From the NCBI RefSeq assembly GCF_017592555.1, contig NZ_JAGFNS010000020.1:108978-172977 (forward strand): DNA of 64,000 nt, given 5' to 3'. Positions within the stretch are counted from its first letter, which is position 1. Every line of letters begins with the position of its first letter. The position numbers were made by a program, and so were the translations under genes. Of the stretch, positions 34,664 through 43,444 are shown piece after piece. This stretch comes from Actinoplanes flavus (GTDB taxonomy: Bacteria; Actinomycetota; Actinomycetes; Mycobacteriales; Micromonosporaceae). The notes under the pieces are model-generated. The model did not search any database, was not told the origin of the DNA, and saw only the letters and a list, made by a program, of their open reading frames with translations.

Positions 34664-37600
34664 ACCCCACCGGCCCTAGCCCCCGACCCACCGTGAACAG
34701 ACCATCCTCCCCCGAACACCTCTCAGCGAAGCGACCCGAACCGACACCCCCCACCACCTCCGGCAGGGAAGCGCCCAGGATCGTGGAGCGCGAAGACCAC
34801 GAGTCAACGACAGCGCATCCTGGACGATCCTTCACCGCAACGGGTAGCGAAAGGCCCAAGCGCGAGGAGCGCGAGTCAGCTACGGCGAATCCTGGACGGT
34901 CGACCACCGTACGCGGTCGGGAAAGGGCCGAGGCCGCTAGGCGGACCGGGCGACCGGAGGCGCGGCCGGCGGGCCCGCGGGTCTCCCGTGGGCCGGTCGA
35001 CCCGCGGCTGCTCCGCCATGCACGGACCAGCCGAGCCGGGATCGCCCTGCTCACGCTCATCGGTATCGGCCAGGCCGCGGCCACGATCGCCATCGCTGCG
35101 GCCCTGTGCGGGATCGTGACCGGTCTCGCGGCCGGCCGCTCCGTGGCGGTCTTCCCCGGCGCGCTGACCGGGACGACAGCGATCCTGCTGCTGGCCGCCG
35201 CGTTCACGGCGCGCGGCGCACTGGCCTGGGCGGAACAGGTGGTCGCCCAGCGCACCGCCGCCGCGGTCACCGACGAGGTACGCCGCTCCCTCCTGGACCG
35301 GGTGATCCGTCGCGGCCCCGCCTGGGTCGCCGCCTACGGTTCCGGCCGCCTCACGACCGTCCTGGGCACCGGCCTCGACGCCCTGCGCCCATGGTTCTCG
35401 GGTTACCTGCCGGCGCTCGTGCTCGGCGCCCTCCTGCCCCCGACCGTCGTCGTGATCATGGCCGCCGTGGACCCCACCTCCGCGGTGATCGCCCTGCTCA
35501 CCCTGCCGTTGCTGCCGATCCTGGGCGCTCTGATCGGCTGGGCCACCAAGGCCCGCGCCGAACGGCGCTGGGCCGCGGACGCACGCTTGGCGGGTCACTT
35601 CCTCGACGTCGTGCGCGGTCTGCCGACCCTCAAGATGTACGGGCGCGCCGAACACCAGATCGACGTCATCGCCGATCTGACCGACCGCCATCGAGCGGCG
35701 ACCATGCGGGTGCTGCGGGTCGCGTTCCTCTCCTCGACCGCCCTGGACCTGGTCGGCACCCTCGCGGTCGGCCTGATCGCCGTCCAGGCGGGCCTCCGGG
35801 TGGCGGGCGGCGCCATGGACCTCGGCCCGGCCCTGCTGGTGATCCTGCTGGCGCCCGAGGCCTACCGTCCGCTGCGTGAGATGGCCGCCCGCTACCACGC
35901 GTCCACCGACGCGGGCGCCGTCATCGCCGACGTCGACGAGATCCTCACCGCCCCGTCGCCGTCAGAGACTGATCTCGCCGACGAGGTCCGGCGTACCCCC
36001 ATGGCATCGCACCGGGTTCCGGCGCCGGAGGGATTCCGGCCGGGCGACACCGGCCGGTGGGGGGTCCGCGCCGCCGGGCTCCGGGCCCGTTATCCCGGTT
36101 CGTTCACTGACGCGCTGCTGCTGCCGGAGCTGTTCGTGCACGCGGGGGAACTGGTCGCGTTGCGTGGCCCGTCCGGCGCGGGCAAGACCACCGCCCTGCG
36201 CGTGCTGGCCGGGCTGCACCCCGCCGAGTCCGGTGCGCTCGCCGTAGGCAGCACGTTCTACCTGCCGCAGCGTTCGGCGTTGCCGCACGCCCGTACGGTC
36301 GCCGATGCCTTCCCGGCCGAGGCCGCCCTCGCAGACATCCTCACCGCGCTGCAATCGGCCGGCCTGACCGGCGAGATCACCCCGGAGACGCCACTCGGCG
36401 AACACGTCTCCGGAATCTCCGCGGGCCAGCGCCAGCGCCTGGCGTTCGCCGTGCTGTGGCACCGGGCCACCCAGGCGATGTCCTCCTCGTCGCCTCTGGT
36501 CACGATCGCACAGGGCCGGCTGACGCCCCGGTTCCCCTCGCCGGTGGTCACGTTGCTGCTGGACGAGCCGACCGCCCACCTGGATGTGACGACGGAACGC
36601 CTGATCATCAACCGTTTGCGAGACCTGGCCGCCCGGGGCTGTGCCGTCCTGGTGGTGGCCCACCGCCCGGCCCTGCTGGCCGCCGCCGACCGCATAGTCG
36701 ACGTCACCCCACCCGCCGGCCCGGCCGTGCCGGCCAGCACCGTGACGGCCGTCGTCCCCAACGATGCCGAACAGCCCTCCTGGTCGGCCGGGCCATCGAC
36801 GGCCACCGTCATCCGGCCCACGGCGTCACGTTCCGCCCTCGCCCACCAGCCGGTTCAGCCGTCGACAGCCACACCCGCCGAGCCGCTGCCCACCCCGGCT
36901 GTCAATGCGGCACAACCACCGCATGGCCTCACCCGGCCCGCGGCGAACCGGCACGAACAACCGCCACCGGCCCGCCCGCCAGCACGCTTGCTAGACCGTT
37001 TCCGCGGTCAGGGTCGTGGCTGTGGCCCCTCCCACGCCGATCAGGCGCCGATCTCGGGCGATCCACTACCGCTGTCGGCGGCAGAACATCCAAGATCGCA
37101 CGGTCTGGCACGCGGGACGGGCGACGCTGGGCCTGACCGCGATAGATCCCTGGCTAGACAGGACACCTCACAGAAAACCGCCGATGCCGTCCGAGCACCG
37201 AGCGCTCCGGACAGCCCCTCCACGGACCCGCAAGGGTGGGAAGGCACGACCGGCACCGCCCCCACAGACCCGCGAGGGTGGGAAGAGGCGACCCGCACCG
37301 CCCGCACACAGCCGCAAGGGTGGAAAGACGCGACCCGCACCGCCCGCACACAGCCGCAAGGGTGGAAAGACGCGACCCGCACCGCCCGCACACAGCCGCA
37401 AGGGCGGGAAGACACCACCCGCACCGCCCGCACACAGCCGCCAGAGCGAGAAGACACCACCCACAACACCCCCACACAGCCCCGAGGGTGGGGAGACACC
37501 ACCCACAACACCCCCACACAGCCGCGGAGGCGGGGCCGGCGAGGGTGGGGCCGGCTGCGGAGTCTCGGTACGGCGGCCGTGCTCGGTGCCGGATCTTCGC

Positions 37601-39639
37601 TGGCCGGGATCCTGCTCACCGGGGCTGCGGCGTGGCTGCTCGTGCGGGCCTCCGCGCTGCCGCCGGTGCTGAGTCTCTCGGCGGCGGTCGTGCTGGTGCG
37701 GGGCAGCGCGGTGGCCCGACCCCTGCTGCGCTACCTGGAACGGCTGCTCGCGCACGACGTGGCGTTCGCCTCCTTGGGCGCCCGCCGTGCACAGGTGTAC
37801 GCCAACCTGATTCCGCACGTACCGGGGCCGCGGCTGCACCGGCGGGGTGACCTGCTCACCCGGCTCGTCGACGATGTCGACGCCCGGGTCGACGGGCTTC
37901 TCCGCGGCCGCCTGCCGATGATCACCACGGCCGTGACGGTGACGGTCTGCGTGCTGGCGGTGGCGTGGACGGATCCGGCGCTCGCGGTACCGCTCGCGGT
38001 GGGCCTGGTGATCGCGGGAGTACTCGCCCCGGCGATCGCCGCCCGGCAGGTGGACCGCCAGGAGACGGCGACCGGCGCGGCCCGTTCGGCGCTTCGCGAC
38101 GCGGTGGTGGAGACCGTCGACGGAATCGAGGAGCTGAGCGGCGGAGGCGGCCGCCCGGGCGTACCACAGCAGCGAAGCCGAACCCTCGCCGCGCTGGAGG
38201 CCCGGGCCGCCCGTGAAGCCGGACTGGCAGCGGCCACCGCTCACCTGGGCTGGGGCGCCGCAGCCGCCGGAGTCGCTGTCCTGCTCGCGCGCGGGGGCCT
38301 GTCCACGGAGTGGAGCACCGTGGTGCTGCTGAGCGTGATCGTGCTCGGCGAAGCGGTGGTCGGTCTTCCTGAGGCAGCGATCGCCGGGCGCCGTGCCGCC
38401 GCAGCCGAACACCGGGTCTCCGCGCTGACGGCCGGTCACACGCCGATCAACATGAACGTCAACATGACAGTCAAGCCAGTCAACGCAACCAGTCCAGACG
38501 TCGACAAAGGTCGTCAACCCGTCAACATGAGCGGCCAGTTGATCAATATGACCGGCCACCTCATGAGCACATCGAATGAAGACGTCGATATGGACGACGG
38601 CGCTGTCAACGCCAACCTCAACATGGACAACGGCGAAGTCAAGACCGATTTCAACATGGGCGACGGCGCCATCAAGACCGCCCTCACCATGGACGACGGC
38701 GCCATCAAGACCGCCCTCACCATGGACGACGGCACAGTCGCAGCCGACTTCAACGAACGGGACGGCGCCGGCCATACAGACGTCGATCTTTTCGGCGTGG
38801 ATGGGCGCATCTCCGTTGCTCGCCCAAGGTCAGCCGCGGAAGCGTCGGGATCATCGGCGATGCGGGCGATCGACGCCGTGGTGGCCGGTGGACGGGGCGA
38901 GGTTCGGGTCGAAGGGCTCGTCGCCGGGTGGGATCCGAGGCGCGAGCCGATACTCGATGGCCTGGATCTGCACCTACCCGCGGGATCACGGACGGTGATC
39001 ACGGGGCGATCAGGGTCCGGCAAATCGACGCTCGCTGCGGTACTCGCAGGCCTCCTACCGCCCCGCGACGGCGCGGTCATCGTGAAGGAGCCCTATAACG
39101 GCCCGCACACCGCAACCGGGAACGGCACGCGCAGCACGACCGGGAACGGCATCATCACGGGTGGGCCTGCGGGCGACCGCACCACCACCGCCACCGGGGG
39201 TGGGCGGATTGTGCTGGTGGGGGACGAGACGGGGCATGTCTTTGCGTCGACGCTGCGGGAGAATCTGCGACTCGGGGACCGGGACGCGGGTGATGAGCAC
39301 CTTGACGCCGTACTACGGCGGGTGGGGCTCGGTGAGTGGCTGGCAGGGCTGCCGGCCGGCCTGGACACCTGGCTGGGCACCAGCGGCAGCACCGTCTCCG
39401 GTGGGCAACGCCGCCGTCTCGCGACCGCGCGGGCGCTCCTCGCGGATCCGGCGCTGCTGATTCTCGACGAACCCACCGAGGGGATCGACGAGGACGGCGC
39501 GCACCGGCTGATGGCGGACCTGCTGGGGGCGGCCGACGGGCGTACCGTGCTGGTCTTCGCGCATCGCGTGGAAGGTTTTGGGCTCGCGGACCGGAGGCTC
39601 AGCCTCAGCCGGGGCAAACTGACCGATATGACCCCTTAA
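34660..39639 (+). CDS. cydDC: oversized fused CydDC thiol ABC exporter with repeat insertions
   Basis: 1659 residues from GTG 34660. Order: charged disordered N terminus (1-125); CydD membrane domain (about 130-410); nucleotide-binding domain 1 with Walker A GPSGAGKT (503-510), signature SGISAGQRQR and LLLDEPTAHLD; a long Pro/Thr-rich linker (about 690-965) with seven 14-residue repeats; CydC membrane domain (about 966-1257); an Asn/Met/Asp-rich insertion (about 1258-1400) with six 11-residue units; nucleotide-binding domain 2 with GRSGSGKST, VSGGQRRRL and LLILDEPTEG. Two more inserts interrupt the ATPase domains: about 20 residues before Walker B in domain 1 and about 40 Gly/Thr-rich residues in domain 2. 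Fused CydDC is usually about 1100-1200. Motifs are intact, so it should still export thiols needed for bd assembly. Confidence 0.9.
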   Translation: MNPTGPSPRPTVNRPSSPEHLSAKRPEPTPPTTSGREAPRIVEREDHESTTAHPGRSFTATGSERPKREERESATANPGRSTTVRGRERAEAARRTGRPEARPAGPRVSRGPVDPRLLRHARTSRAGIALLTLIGIGQAAATIAIAAALCGIVTGLAAGRSVAVFPGALTGTTAILLLAAAFTARGALAWAEQVVAQRTAAAVTDEVRRSLLDRVIRRGPAWVAAYGSGRLTTVLGTGLDALRPWFSGYLPALVLGALLPPTVVVIMAAVDPTSAVIALLTLPLLPILGALIGWATKARAERRWAADARLAGHFLDVVRGLPTLKMYGRAEHQIDVIADLTDRHRAATMRVLRVAFLSSTALDLVGTLAVGLIAVQAGLRVAGGAMDLGPALLVILLAPEAYRPLREMAARYHASTDAGAVIADVDEILTAPSPSETDLADEVRRTPMASHRVPAPEGFRPGDTGRWGVRAAGLRARYPGSFTDALLLPELFVHAGELVALRGPSGAGKTTALRVLAGLHPAESGALAVGSTFYLPQRSALPHARTVADAFPAEAALADILTALQSAGLTGEITPETPLGEHVSGISAGQRQRLAFAVLWHRATQAMSSSSPLVTIAQGRLTPRFPSPVVTLLLDEPTAHLDVTTERLIINRLRDLAARGCAVLVVAHRPALLAAADRIVDVTPPAGPAVPASTVTAVVPNDAEQPSWSAGPSTATVIRPTASRSALAHQPVQPSTATPAEPLPTPAVNAAQPPHGLTRPAANRHEQPPPARPPARLLDRFRGQGRGCGPSHADQAPISGDPLPLSAAEHPRSHGLARGTGDAGPDRDRSLARQDTSQKTADAVRAPSAPDSPSTDPQGWEGTTGTAPTDPRGWEEATRTARTQPQGWKDATRTARTQPQGWKDATRTARTQPQGREDTTRTARTQPPEREDTTHNTPTQPRGWGDTTHNTPTQPRRRGRRGWGRLRSLGTAAVLGAGSSLAGILLTGAAAWLLVRASALPPVLSLSAAVVLVRGSAVARPLLRYLERLLAHDVAFASLGARRAQVYANLIPHVPGPRLHRRGDLLTRLVDDVDARVDGLLRGRLPMITTAVTVTVCVLAVAWTDPALAVPLAVGLVIAGVLAPAIAARQVDRQETATGAARSALRDAVVETVDGIEELSGGGGRPGVPQQRSRTLAALEARAAREAGLAAATAHLGWGAAAAGVAVLLARGGLSTEWSTVVLLSVIVLGEAVVGLPEAAIAGRRAAAAEHRVSALTAGHTPINMNVNMTVKPVNATSPDVDKGRQPVNMSGQLINMTGHLMSTSNEDVDMDDGAVNANLNMDNGEVKTDFNMGDGAIKTALTMDDGAIKTALTMDDGTVAADFNERDGAGHTDVDLFGVDGRISVARPRSAAEASGSSAMRAIDAVVAGGRGEVRVEGLVAGWDPRREPILDGLDLHLPAGSRTVITGRSGSGKSTLAAVLAGLLPPRDGAVIVKEPYNGPHTATGNGTRSTTGNGIITGGPAGDRTTTATGGGRIVLVGDETGHVFASTLRENLRLGDRDAGDEHLDAVLRRVGLGEWLAGLPAGLDTWLGTSGSTVSGGQRRRLATARALLADPALLILDEPTEGIDEDGAHRLMADLLGAADGRTVLVFAHRVEGFGLADRRLSLSRGKLTDMTP
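37225..37518 (+). repeat. seven 42-bp tandem repeats in the CydD-CydC linker
   Basis: Seven in-frame 42-bp units encode 14-residue repeats of the type QPQGWKDATRTART. The two central units are essentially identical. Confidence 0.92.
38590..38787 (+). repeat. six 33-bp tandem repeats in the CydC insertion
   Basis: Six in-frame 33-bp units encode 11-residue repeats such as MDDGAIKTALT; units 3, 4 and the start of 5 are nearly identical. The base composition is visibly less GC-rich than the flanking coding sequence. Confidence 0.9.
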
Positions 39640-39649
39640 GCTGAATATC

Positions 39650-40222
39650 ATGGCACGCACGCCTGCTCGGGGCACCCGGGACACCATCCTGACGGCGGCC
39701 GCTGGGCTCTTCTACGAGTACGGCGTCCGCGCTGTCAGCATGGCCCAGGTGGTCGAGGCGGCCGGCTGCGGCAAGAACCTGCTCTACAAGCACTTTCCGA
39801 GCAAGGCCGAGCTGGCGGCGGCGTACCTCTCGCTGATCCGGCATGAGCGGGAACGCTCGGTGACCGAGGCTCTGCACTGGTCCACCGATCCGGTTGACCG
39901 GTTGCTCGCGCTGACCGGGGAGGTCGCCGAGATGGTTCAGCGGCCGGGCTATCGGGGGTGCGCGTTTCGCAACTATCTGGCCGAGTTCCCGGGCGAGGAC
40001 GACGAGCCGTCCCGTGTCGCCCAGGCCTATCTGGCCGACAGCCGCGCCCAGTGGGATCGCCTCGTCACCGGCATCGGCGGAAGCCCGCTGCTCGCCGACC
40101 GGATCTGGCTCATCGTGAACGGCCTGTACACGGGACCGCCCGGGCAAGCGCGAGTCGCCGTCGAGTGGATCACCGAACTGGTACGCGCGAAAGCCGGCAG
40201 AGGTGTCGGCGCCGCCCGGTGA
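39650..40222 (+). CDS. TetR-family transcriptional regulator
   Basis: 190 residues: AVSMAQVVEAAGCGKNLLYKHFPSK is the helix-turn-helix with the typical LYKHF. The C-terminal domain includes YRGCAFRNYLAEF. The ATG is 10 nt after the cydDC stop and lies 7 nt downstream of TAAGCT (39637-39642), so it may have its own leaderless promoter. It overlaps the next gene by 20 nt. Confidence 0.85.
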   Translation: MARTPARGTRDTILTAAAGLFYEYGVRAVSMAQVVEAAGCGKNLLYKHFPSKAELAAAYLSLIRHERERSVTEALHWSTDPVDRLLALTGEVAEMVQRPGYRGCAFRNYLAEFPGEDDEPSRVAQAYLADSRAQWDRLVTGIGGSPLLADRIWLIVNGLYTGPPGQARVAVEWITELVRAKAGRGVGAAR

Positions 40223-40592
40223 CGGCGAATATCCGGGGGAGCCGGCCGCGGGTGACCGCTATGGTCGGCCGGTGGGACGTCTCTACCATGTCACCTCGGT
40301 CCGCAACCGGGATTCGATCCGGAGGTTCGGCCTGGACCCGTCACGGATGGGCGCCGCCCGCGGCATCGCCGGCAGCCGGGGACCCGAGGTCGACGGGATC
40401 TTCCTGGCCGACGAGCACACCGCCGGCTTCTTCATCCGGATCAACAACACCGGCGGTCCGGTGGACGTGTGGGCGGCCGACGGCGTCGACCCGGCTTCGC
40501 TGGTCATCTCGCCGGAGGGGTTCGAGTACCTTCCCGGCACGATCTCCCCGGACCGGATCACCCTCCACCGCCAGGACGTTCCGCTCCCGTGA
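40203..40592 (+). CDS. small ADP-ribosyltransferase-fold-like protein (tentative)
   Basis: Up to 129 residues; GTG 40203 or GTG 40272 may be the start. LYHVTSVRNRDSIRRFGLDP followed by GIFLADEHTAGFF recalls the H-x-T-S...I...GL opening of small NAD-dependent transferase folds (KptA, DarT or DUF4433-like). The later half (DPASLVISPEGFEYLPGTI) is like the end of such domains. Full catalytic residues cannot be assigned, so function is tentative. It overlaps the downstream gene in GTGA, so the two are co-translated. Confidence 0.6.
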   Translation: MSAPPGDGEYPGEPAAGDRYGRPVGRLYHVTSVRNRDSIRRFGLDPSRMGAARGIAGSRGPEVDGIFLADEHTAGFFIRINNTGGPVDVWAADGVDPASLVISPEGFEYLPGTISPDRITLHRQDVPLP

Positions 40593-40999
40593 CGACATTC
40601 CCCGATGAGGCTGTCGTGCCGTTCGCCTGCGACCGTTGTCCGCCGGGCGCCACCGCCACGGTCAGCGAGACGATCGTCAACGGCCGCCTGCACTGGTCAC
40701 AGCTGCACGCCTGCACGGATGGCCCGATCCTGGAATGCGGCCGGGACGAGCCTCCGCCCGCGATGCGCCAGGCGTTGCTGGACCAATGCGGCGTCTTCCG
40801 GTTGCGCCTGTCCGGGATCACCTCGCGGGTCACGGTGATGAAGGTGCTCCGTGAGCGGGGCGCGGCGCTCTCCGACATCGCCGCCATGGTGACGACATTG
40901 ACTGGTCAAGGTCTGGCCGGCACCGAGGCCGAGTTGCGCCTGCTGTCCATGCGTCTCGACGGGACCGGCGTCACCACGCTCAGCGTGGAATGCCCGTGA
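40589..40999 (+). CDS. hypothetical protein coupled to the ART-like gene
   Basis: 136 residues from GTG 40589, overlapping the previous stop by 4 nt. The N terminus has a Cys pair (FACDRCPPG) and the C terminus looks helical (VMKVLRERGAALSDIAAMV). Third-position GC is strong on this strand, supporting real coding. No family is recognised. The tight coupling suggests it works with the preceding protein, perhaps as its partner or antidote (inference). Confidence 0.65.
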   Translation: MTTFPDEAVVPFACDRCPPGATATVSETIVNGRLHWSQLHACTDGPILECGRDEPPPAMRQALLDQCGVFRLRLSGITSRVTVMKVLRERGAALSDIAAMVTTLTGQGLAGTEAELRLLSMRLDGTGVTTLSVECP

Positions 41000-41332
41000 G
41001 GGCAAGGGCCCGTACGGACGGTGGCCCGCCCGGAATCGCCGCAGGTGATCGAGACACGACCGCCGCACCTTCTCGAAGAGGTGGGGTTCCCCTTCCAGGG
41101 TTCCCTGGTGACGCGGCTGATCCTGCTCGACCGTGCGCCCGGTCGGCGTCGCGCCGTCCGGCCCGGGGACGAGCCGCGCCTCGTAGACCTGCCGCCCCTT
41201 CCCCGGCCGCCACCATCGCGGCACGCCGGAGTCGTCGAGGTGCACCATCCAGCGGATCTCCGTGTCGTACCGGCCGGGTCCGTCGCGGAGCAGGCCGACC
41301 GCGTCATCGTCGAGAACGATTCCCGGTTGCAC
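40697..41332 (-). CDS. hypothetical protein whose 3' half is antisense to another gene
   Basis: The frame from ATG 41332 is 211 residues. Its first 110 or so (IRWMVHLDDSGVPRWWRPG, QVYEARLVPG, EKVRRSCLDHLRRF) have good coding character. From about 41000 on it runs antisense to the 136-residue gene and turns low-complexity, so it may have lost its original stop or been fused by a frameshift. It overlaps the upstream gene by 29 nt. Function is unknown. Confidence 0.45.
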   Translation of the reverse strand: MQPGIVLDDDAVGLLRDGPGRYDTEIRWMVHLDDSGVPRWWRPGKGRQVYEARLVPGPDGATPTGRTVEQDQPRHQGTLEGEPHLFEKVRRSCLDHLRRFRAGHRPYGPLPSRAFHAERGDAGPVETHGQQAQLGLGAGQTLTSQCRHHGGDVGERRAPLTEHLHHRDPRGDPGQAQPEDAALVQQRLAHRGRRLVPAAFQDRAIRAGVQL

Positions 41333-41909
41333 CGGAACCGGGCCGCAGATTCAGGGCGGGCGTGCCCGTGCGCGCGAACAGTGGCCGCAGATCCGGTGAG
41401 ACCAGCGGATTCCCGCGAGAATCCCGGCGGTCGGCGTCGGCGGGAACCCACGGGCCGGACGTCCACTCCGGGTCGTAGGCGTGCACGGCCCGCACGAACG
41501 CGTCCGGCGGCCGGTAGCCGTGGGCCGTCACGTAATGCCAGATCAGCGTGGGCGCCGCGAACATCGTGCCGGGCCCTGACGGCACCCTGATCTCGGAGGA
41601 TCCGAGATACAGCGTGCGCGATCGGTGCTTCACGTCCAGGGTCCGCGGCCGCCCGGGTGAGGTCGGCGCGGGGCACAACGTGCACACGTGGAAGCCGCGC
41701 ATCTGGTTGATCCGCCGCCCGGCGATGATGTCGAGCAGCGCGTCCGCGAACCCGTCGGGAACGATTCCCGTTTCCCACTCGTGCGGCGCATCCAGCCAGC
41801 CCACGTTGAGCCGCTCATAGCTCGGTTGATAGCTGGTCGCGCCGCCCGGAAAGCCGATGATCTCCTCCGGGTGATACGTGTAGACACTCAGATCCGCAAA
41901 ATGCGCCAC
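41304..41909 (-). CDS. conserved hypothetical protein
   Basis: 201 residues. Recognisable phrases are FADLSVYTYHPEE, LNVGWLD, GFHVCTLCP, LGSSEIRVPS and APTLIWHYVTAHGYRPPDAF. This is a family I have seen as unannotated in actinobacteria and proteobacteria. The Cys pair in CTLC could bind metal. No enzymatic role is known to me. The last 30 residues may be frame-altered. The 253 nt upstream (41910-42162), shared with the divergent methyltransferase, holds nothing else I can identify. Confidence 0.7.
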   Translation of the reverse strand: MAHFADLSVYTYHPEEIIGFPGGATSYQPSYERLNVGWLDAPHEWETGIVPDGFADALLDIIAGRRINQMRGFHVCTLCPAPTSPGRPRTLDVKHRSRTLYLGSSEIRVPSGPGTMFAAPTLIWHYVTAHGYRPPDAFVRAVHAYDPEWTSGPWVPADADRRDSRGNPLVSPDLRPLFARTGTPALNLRPGSGATGNRSRR

Positions 41910-42162
41910 GTCGATGTCCTATCAGAAAACCAAACCCGTTTCCGGTACGAAGATGGCCGCCATCGCCGATCGGCAACCGCTCCAAGCGGCCGCCCGTCAC
42001 GTGGGGCCGCAGGGTTCGGCCACAGAAACGGGATGCGTTGTCATCGGCCAGCCGGTGGTTCCGGCTGGCTGTCGGGGCTGTTTCGGAGCGCTGGAGACAG
42101 TGCTGGGAGCTCGCTGGCAGGTCGGGCACGTTGGACAGGTGTGGTAACGGGGGGGGCGCGTT

Positions 42163-42915
42163 GTGCGTACGTTTGAGGAATTGGTGGTGGAAGGTTCTCT
42201 CGCGGATGTCACCGGGTGGGGTTTCGGCTGGCTGGACGGGCGGGCCACCGAGGAGCGGCCGCCGTGGGGATATGCGCGGCGGCTCGCGGCCCGGCTGGCC
42301 TCGGTGTCGTCGGCGCTGGATGTGGACACCGGTGGCGGGGAGATCATCGGTGGGATGCCGGTGCTGCCGGCACGGATGGCGGTGACCGAGGGCTGGCCGC
42401 CGAACGCCGCGTGTGCGCGGCGGCTGCTGGAGCCACGTGGTGTGGCGGTCGCCGAGGTCGCGCCGGGTGCTCCCCTGCCCTTCGCGGACAGGACGTTCGA
42501 GCTGGTCAGCAGCCGTCATCCGGTACGGCCGGACTGGCCGGAGATCGCCCGGGTGCTGGTGCCCGGCGGTGGCTACCTGGCGCAGCATGTGGGTCCGGCG
42601 TCGGCGTTCGGGTTGATCGAGTGGTTTCTCGGGCCGCTTCCGGCAACGAATCTCGCTCGCGACCCGGAAGCCGAGGCGGCCGCGGCACGACGGGCCGGAC
42701 TGGAGATCGTGGATCTGCGGACGGCGCGGTGCCGGATGGAGTTCTGTGATGTCGGGGCCGTCGTCTGGATCCTGCGTAAATGCGTGTGGTGGGTGCCGGA
42801 CTTCACCGTCGAGAGGTATCGCGAGCAGCTACGAACGCTGGACGCGCACATTCGGGAACACGGGTCGTTCGCCGCGTACTCGACGCGGACGCTGATCGAC
42901 GCCCGGCGGGCCTGA
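42163..42915 (+). CDS. class I SAM-dependent methyltransferase
   Basis: 250 residues. Motif I is ALDVDTGGGE, motif II lies near LEPRGVAVAEVAP, PLPFADRTFELVSSRH is the typical motif IV, and IARVLVPGGGYLAQHVG the motif VI. It has no fusion or signal. It starts at GTG with GGGGGG upstream. Unlike the pair in the first cluster it stands alone. The substrate is unknown. Confidence 0.85.
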   Translation: MRTFEELVVEGSLADVTGWGFGWLDGRATEERPPWGYARRLAARLASVSSALDVDTGGGEIIGGMPVLPARMAVTEGWPPNAACARRLLEPRGVAVAEVAPGAPLPFADRTFELVSSRHPVRPDWPEIARVLVPGGGYLAQHVGPASAFGLIEWFLGPLPATNLARDPEAEAAAARRAGLEIVDLRTARCRMEFCDVGAVVWILRKCVWWVPDFTVERYREQLRTLDAHIREHGSFAAYSTRTLIDARRA

Positions 42916-42977
42916 ACGGTCCCGCACGCCTCACGGCATTCCGACTCGGCGAGCGCGGGTTGCGAGGGACGGTCAAT

Positions 42978-42996
42978 ATGACATCATTGTTGTCAT
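42978..42996. promoter_or_regulatory. MarR-type operator at the start codon
   Basis: ATGACA (42978-42983) and TGTCAT (42991-42996) form an inverted repeat with a 7-nt spacer that runs into the ATG at 42995. No ribosome site is present. It is likely an autoregulatory operator on a leaderless or near-leaderless promoter. Confidence 0.6.
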
Positions 42997-43444
42997 GTCT
43001 GAGCGTGGAGCGATGCTGTACGACCTCCTCCGGCCCGTCCGGCCACTCGCGCTGAACTCGGCTCGGGTGGTCGAGACGTCCTTGCGGTCCGACGATCTGA
43101 CCGTCGGCATGCGGGCCGTGCTGGAGGTTCTCGCCGAACAAGGCCCACTCACCGTGCCGGTGATCGGCGACCGCCTGGATCTGGCCCGGCAGGGCATCCA
43201 GCGACACGTCAACGACCTGATCGACCGGGGGCTGGCCGAGCAGCGGCCGAACCCGGCGCACCGGCGCTCGGTACTGATCGCCACCACCCCGGCCGGGGCC
43301 GCGTTGTTCGAGCGGATCCGTGCGGGGGAACTAGCCCGGCTCGGCACGATGGCCGCTGAATGCGGATCGGCGGAGATCGCGACGGCGTTGCGGGTGCTGG
43401 CCGCCCTGCACCGGGACATCCGCGCGGAGGCCGGTCGCTCATGA
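42995..43444 (+). CDS. MarR-family transcriptional regulator
   Basis: 149 residues. The helix-turn-helix is TVPVIGDRLDLARQGIQRHVNDL and the wing is RPNPAHRRSVLIATT. Its TGA overlaps the ATG of the DinB-fold enzyme (ATGA), so regulator and enzyme are made together, probably under the palindrome at 42978. Confidence 0.86.
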   Translation: MSERGAMLYDLLRPVRPLALNSARVVETSLRSDDLTVGMRAVLEVLAEQGPLTVPVIGDRLDLARQGIQRHVNDLIDRGLAEQRPNPAHRRSVLIATTPAGAALFERIRAGELARLGTMAAECGSAEIATALRVLAALHRDIRAEAGRS

